From the NCBI GenBank assembly GCA_964518995.1, contig CAZFJU010000005.1:1-41695 (forward strand): 41,695 bases of DNA, in the 5' to 3' direction. The position numbers and the translations under genes are program-made. Below, piece after piece: positions 40,515-41,695 of this stretch (position 1 is the first letter of the stretch; every line of letters starts with the position of its first letter). The stretch comes from ZC4RG20 sp964518995. GTDB taxonomy: Bacteria; Pseudomonadota; Gammaproteobacteria; Steroidobacterales; Rariloculaceae. Under the pieces are notes generated by a model. It was not told the DNA's origin. It saw nothing but the letters and a program-made list of their open reading frames with translations, and did not search any database.

Positions 40515-41695
40515 ATGCGGAGGACGATCACCGAGCCGAGACGCTCGACCGTCAAGGCACTATGCACCGCGCTGGCCGCCGGGGCGCTGCTGGCCGGGAC
40601 GCCGGTGTGGGCGTCCGATGTGGCCGATGCGGTGATGCGAGGCGATGCTGCGGCACTCCAGAGTTTGCTGCAGCAAGGCGCGGACGTGAACGAGCCGCAG
40701 GTCGACGGCGCCACGGCGCTGCATTGGGCGGCTTACCGTAGCGACGTCGGCACTGTGCGGCGTCTGCTCGCGGCCGGCGCAGACGTGAATGCGGCGAACC
40801 GTGCCGGCACGACTCCGCTGCTGATGGCGAGCGTGGCAGGCGACTCGGACATGATTCGAGCGATGCTCGCTGCCGGCGCCGATCCGAACGAAGCGTTCAC
40901 CAATGGCGAGTCGGCGCTGATGATGGCGGCGCGGACCGGGCGTGCCGATGCGGTACGCGCGCTCATTGAGCATGGCGCCGACGTCGATGCCCGCGAGAAT
41001 CTGCGCGGCACCACTGCGCTGATGTGGGCCGCCGCGTATTCGAACCCCTATGCGGTGCGCGTGCTGCTCGAGGCTGGCGCGGATCACACGTTGCAATCGG
41101 CGATCATCCCGCGCGGCCGGCGGCCCTATCTGGCTCCGCCGGCGCGAGAGCGCATCGATGAATACCTGACCGGCACCGGCTCTCGCGGCGCTGCGCTCAC
41201 CTTCGAGCTGGATAGCGCGCCGGAAACCGAGGCGGCGGAAGTCGACGGCGCTGCCGGAGCCGCGCATGAACCGCTAGCTGCCGATATCGACGCCGTGCTG
41301 AGCGAGGCGGCCGAGGCGGTAGCCGAGGGCGTGGCCGCGCTCGGCGCGGCAGCCGCAGGCGGCGCCGGCGATGGTGCGCCGGGCCTGGGCACGGAGCTCG
41401 AGGCGCTGGCCGCGCGCGTGACGGCGCTCGCAGAGGTGGTCGGCTCGCTCGCCGCACGCGTCGAGCCGATTGAAAGCGGCGCAGCGGCGTCGGCGGGCGC
41501 GGACGTACCGCCCGACGAGAAGGTCTTGTCGGTACCGTCGGGCGAGCAGGTCGCGTCGGCCGAAGGCGCGGACGATGCCGAGCTCGACGATAGCTTCTTC
41601 ACCGGTCGTAACGCACCCGCCGACTGGGGCGGCCTGACCGCGTTGATCTTCGCGGCCCGCGAAGGGGATCTCGAGTCGGTGCAGCTGTTGCTGGA
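40515..41695 (+). CDS. Exported ankyrin-repeat protein (C-terminus cut by window end)
   Basis: An open frame of 393 codons from ATG 40515 (GAAGGAG upstream) reaches the window edge without a stop. A signal peptide spans about 15-35 (ALAAGALLAGTPVWA). Five ankyrin repeats follow, for example GDAAALQSLLQQGADVNEPQVDG, VRRLLAAGADVNAANRAG, MIRAMLAAGADPNEAFTNG and VRALIEHGADVDARENLRG, ending near residue 195. Residues about 220-350 form an Ala/Glu-rich, coiled-coil-like linker. Ankyrin-like sequence restarts at WGGLTALIFAAREGDLESVQLLL just before the edge, so the repeats come in two blocks. Periplasmic or surface binding of a partner protein is likely; the partner is unknown. Confidence 0.88.
   Translation, partial: MRRTITEPRRSTVKALCTALAAGALLAGTPVWASDVADAVMRGDAAALQSLLQQGADVNEPQVDGATALHWAAYRSDVGTVRRLLAAGADVNAANRAGTTPLLMASVAGDSDMIRAMLAAGADPNEAFTNGESALMMAARTGRADAVRALIEHGADVDARENLRGTTALMWAAAYSNPYAVRVLLEAGADHTLQSAIIPRGRRPYLAPPARERIDEYLTGTGSRGAALTFELDSAPETEAAEVDGAAGAAHEPLAADIDAVLSEAAEAVAEGVAALGAAAAGGAGDGAPGLGTELEALAARVTALAEVVGSLAARVEPIESGAAASAGADVPPDEKVLSVPSGEQVASAEGADDAELDDSFFTGRNAPADWGGLTALIFAAREGDLESVQLLL

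Noticed and set aside
1..41695. tRNA, rRNA, CRISPR array, prophage or insertion sequence
   Set aside because: No cloverleaf, conserved rRNA stretch, regularly spaced repeat or transposase was seen; the only tandem repeats are the 22-base pair at 30892 and the 21-base duplication at 32925.

Overview
The window is about 41.7 kb of very GC-rich, densely coding DNA from a Gram-negative bacterium. RdgC (typical of beta- and gammaproteobacteria), DUF1840, DUF2845, DsbA, PdxJ, a TonB-dependent receptor and several outer-membrane beta-barrels ending in aromatic residues point to a proteobacterium, most likely a gammaproteobacterium. I cannot name the genus. I see no tRNA, rRNA, CRISPR array, transposase gene or phage gene. 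No gap between called genes exceeds 300 bases. Both ends cut genes: recQ on the left and an ankyrin-repeat gene on the right.

Region 1-15.4 kb is mostly housekeeping and envelope genes, often singly transcribed: recQ (partial), murJ, a small secreted protein, an EamA exporter, a lipoprotein alpha/beta-hydrolase that seems to lack its serine nucleophile, dsbA, an unknown outer-membrane barrel, rdgC, pdxJ overlapped by a MATE exporter (possibly from a CTG start), DUF2845 and DUF1840 proteins, an MFS transporter, and a leftward group of barrel, di-haem cytochrome c peroxidase and dgkA.

Region 15.5-26 kb holds a small secreted CxxC protein followed by a TonB receptor with a strikingly histidine-rich loop (probable zinc uptake). 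Then come glyA, yceI, a Bax-inhibitor-1 family membrane protein, a GNAT acetyltransferase, a MetF-like flavoprotein next to an HpaB-type flavin monooxygenase, and a secreted TonB-C-domain protein.

Region 26-32.4 kb is an aromatic or secondary-metabolism-like island. A leftward P450-methyltransferase-Nudix operon, with every junction an ATGA overlap, diverges from a rightward LigJ-like hydratase and arylamine N-acetyltransferase pair. Two tandem copies of a 22-base REP-like repeat and a class I/II aminotransferase follow.

Region 32.4-41.7 kb has a leftward DUF3300 protein, then a rightward run of secreted proteins. One carries a DUF6152 domain fused to a second conserved domain, and the next two genes encode these two domains separately. 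After them come an FAD oxidoreductase overlapping an IlvD/Edd-type dehydratase, and an exported ankyrin-repeat protein. This last run is the best candidate for a poorly described system: four exported proteins of unknown role beside a redox enzyme/dehydratase pair and an ankyrin protein.
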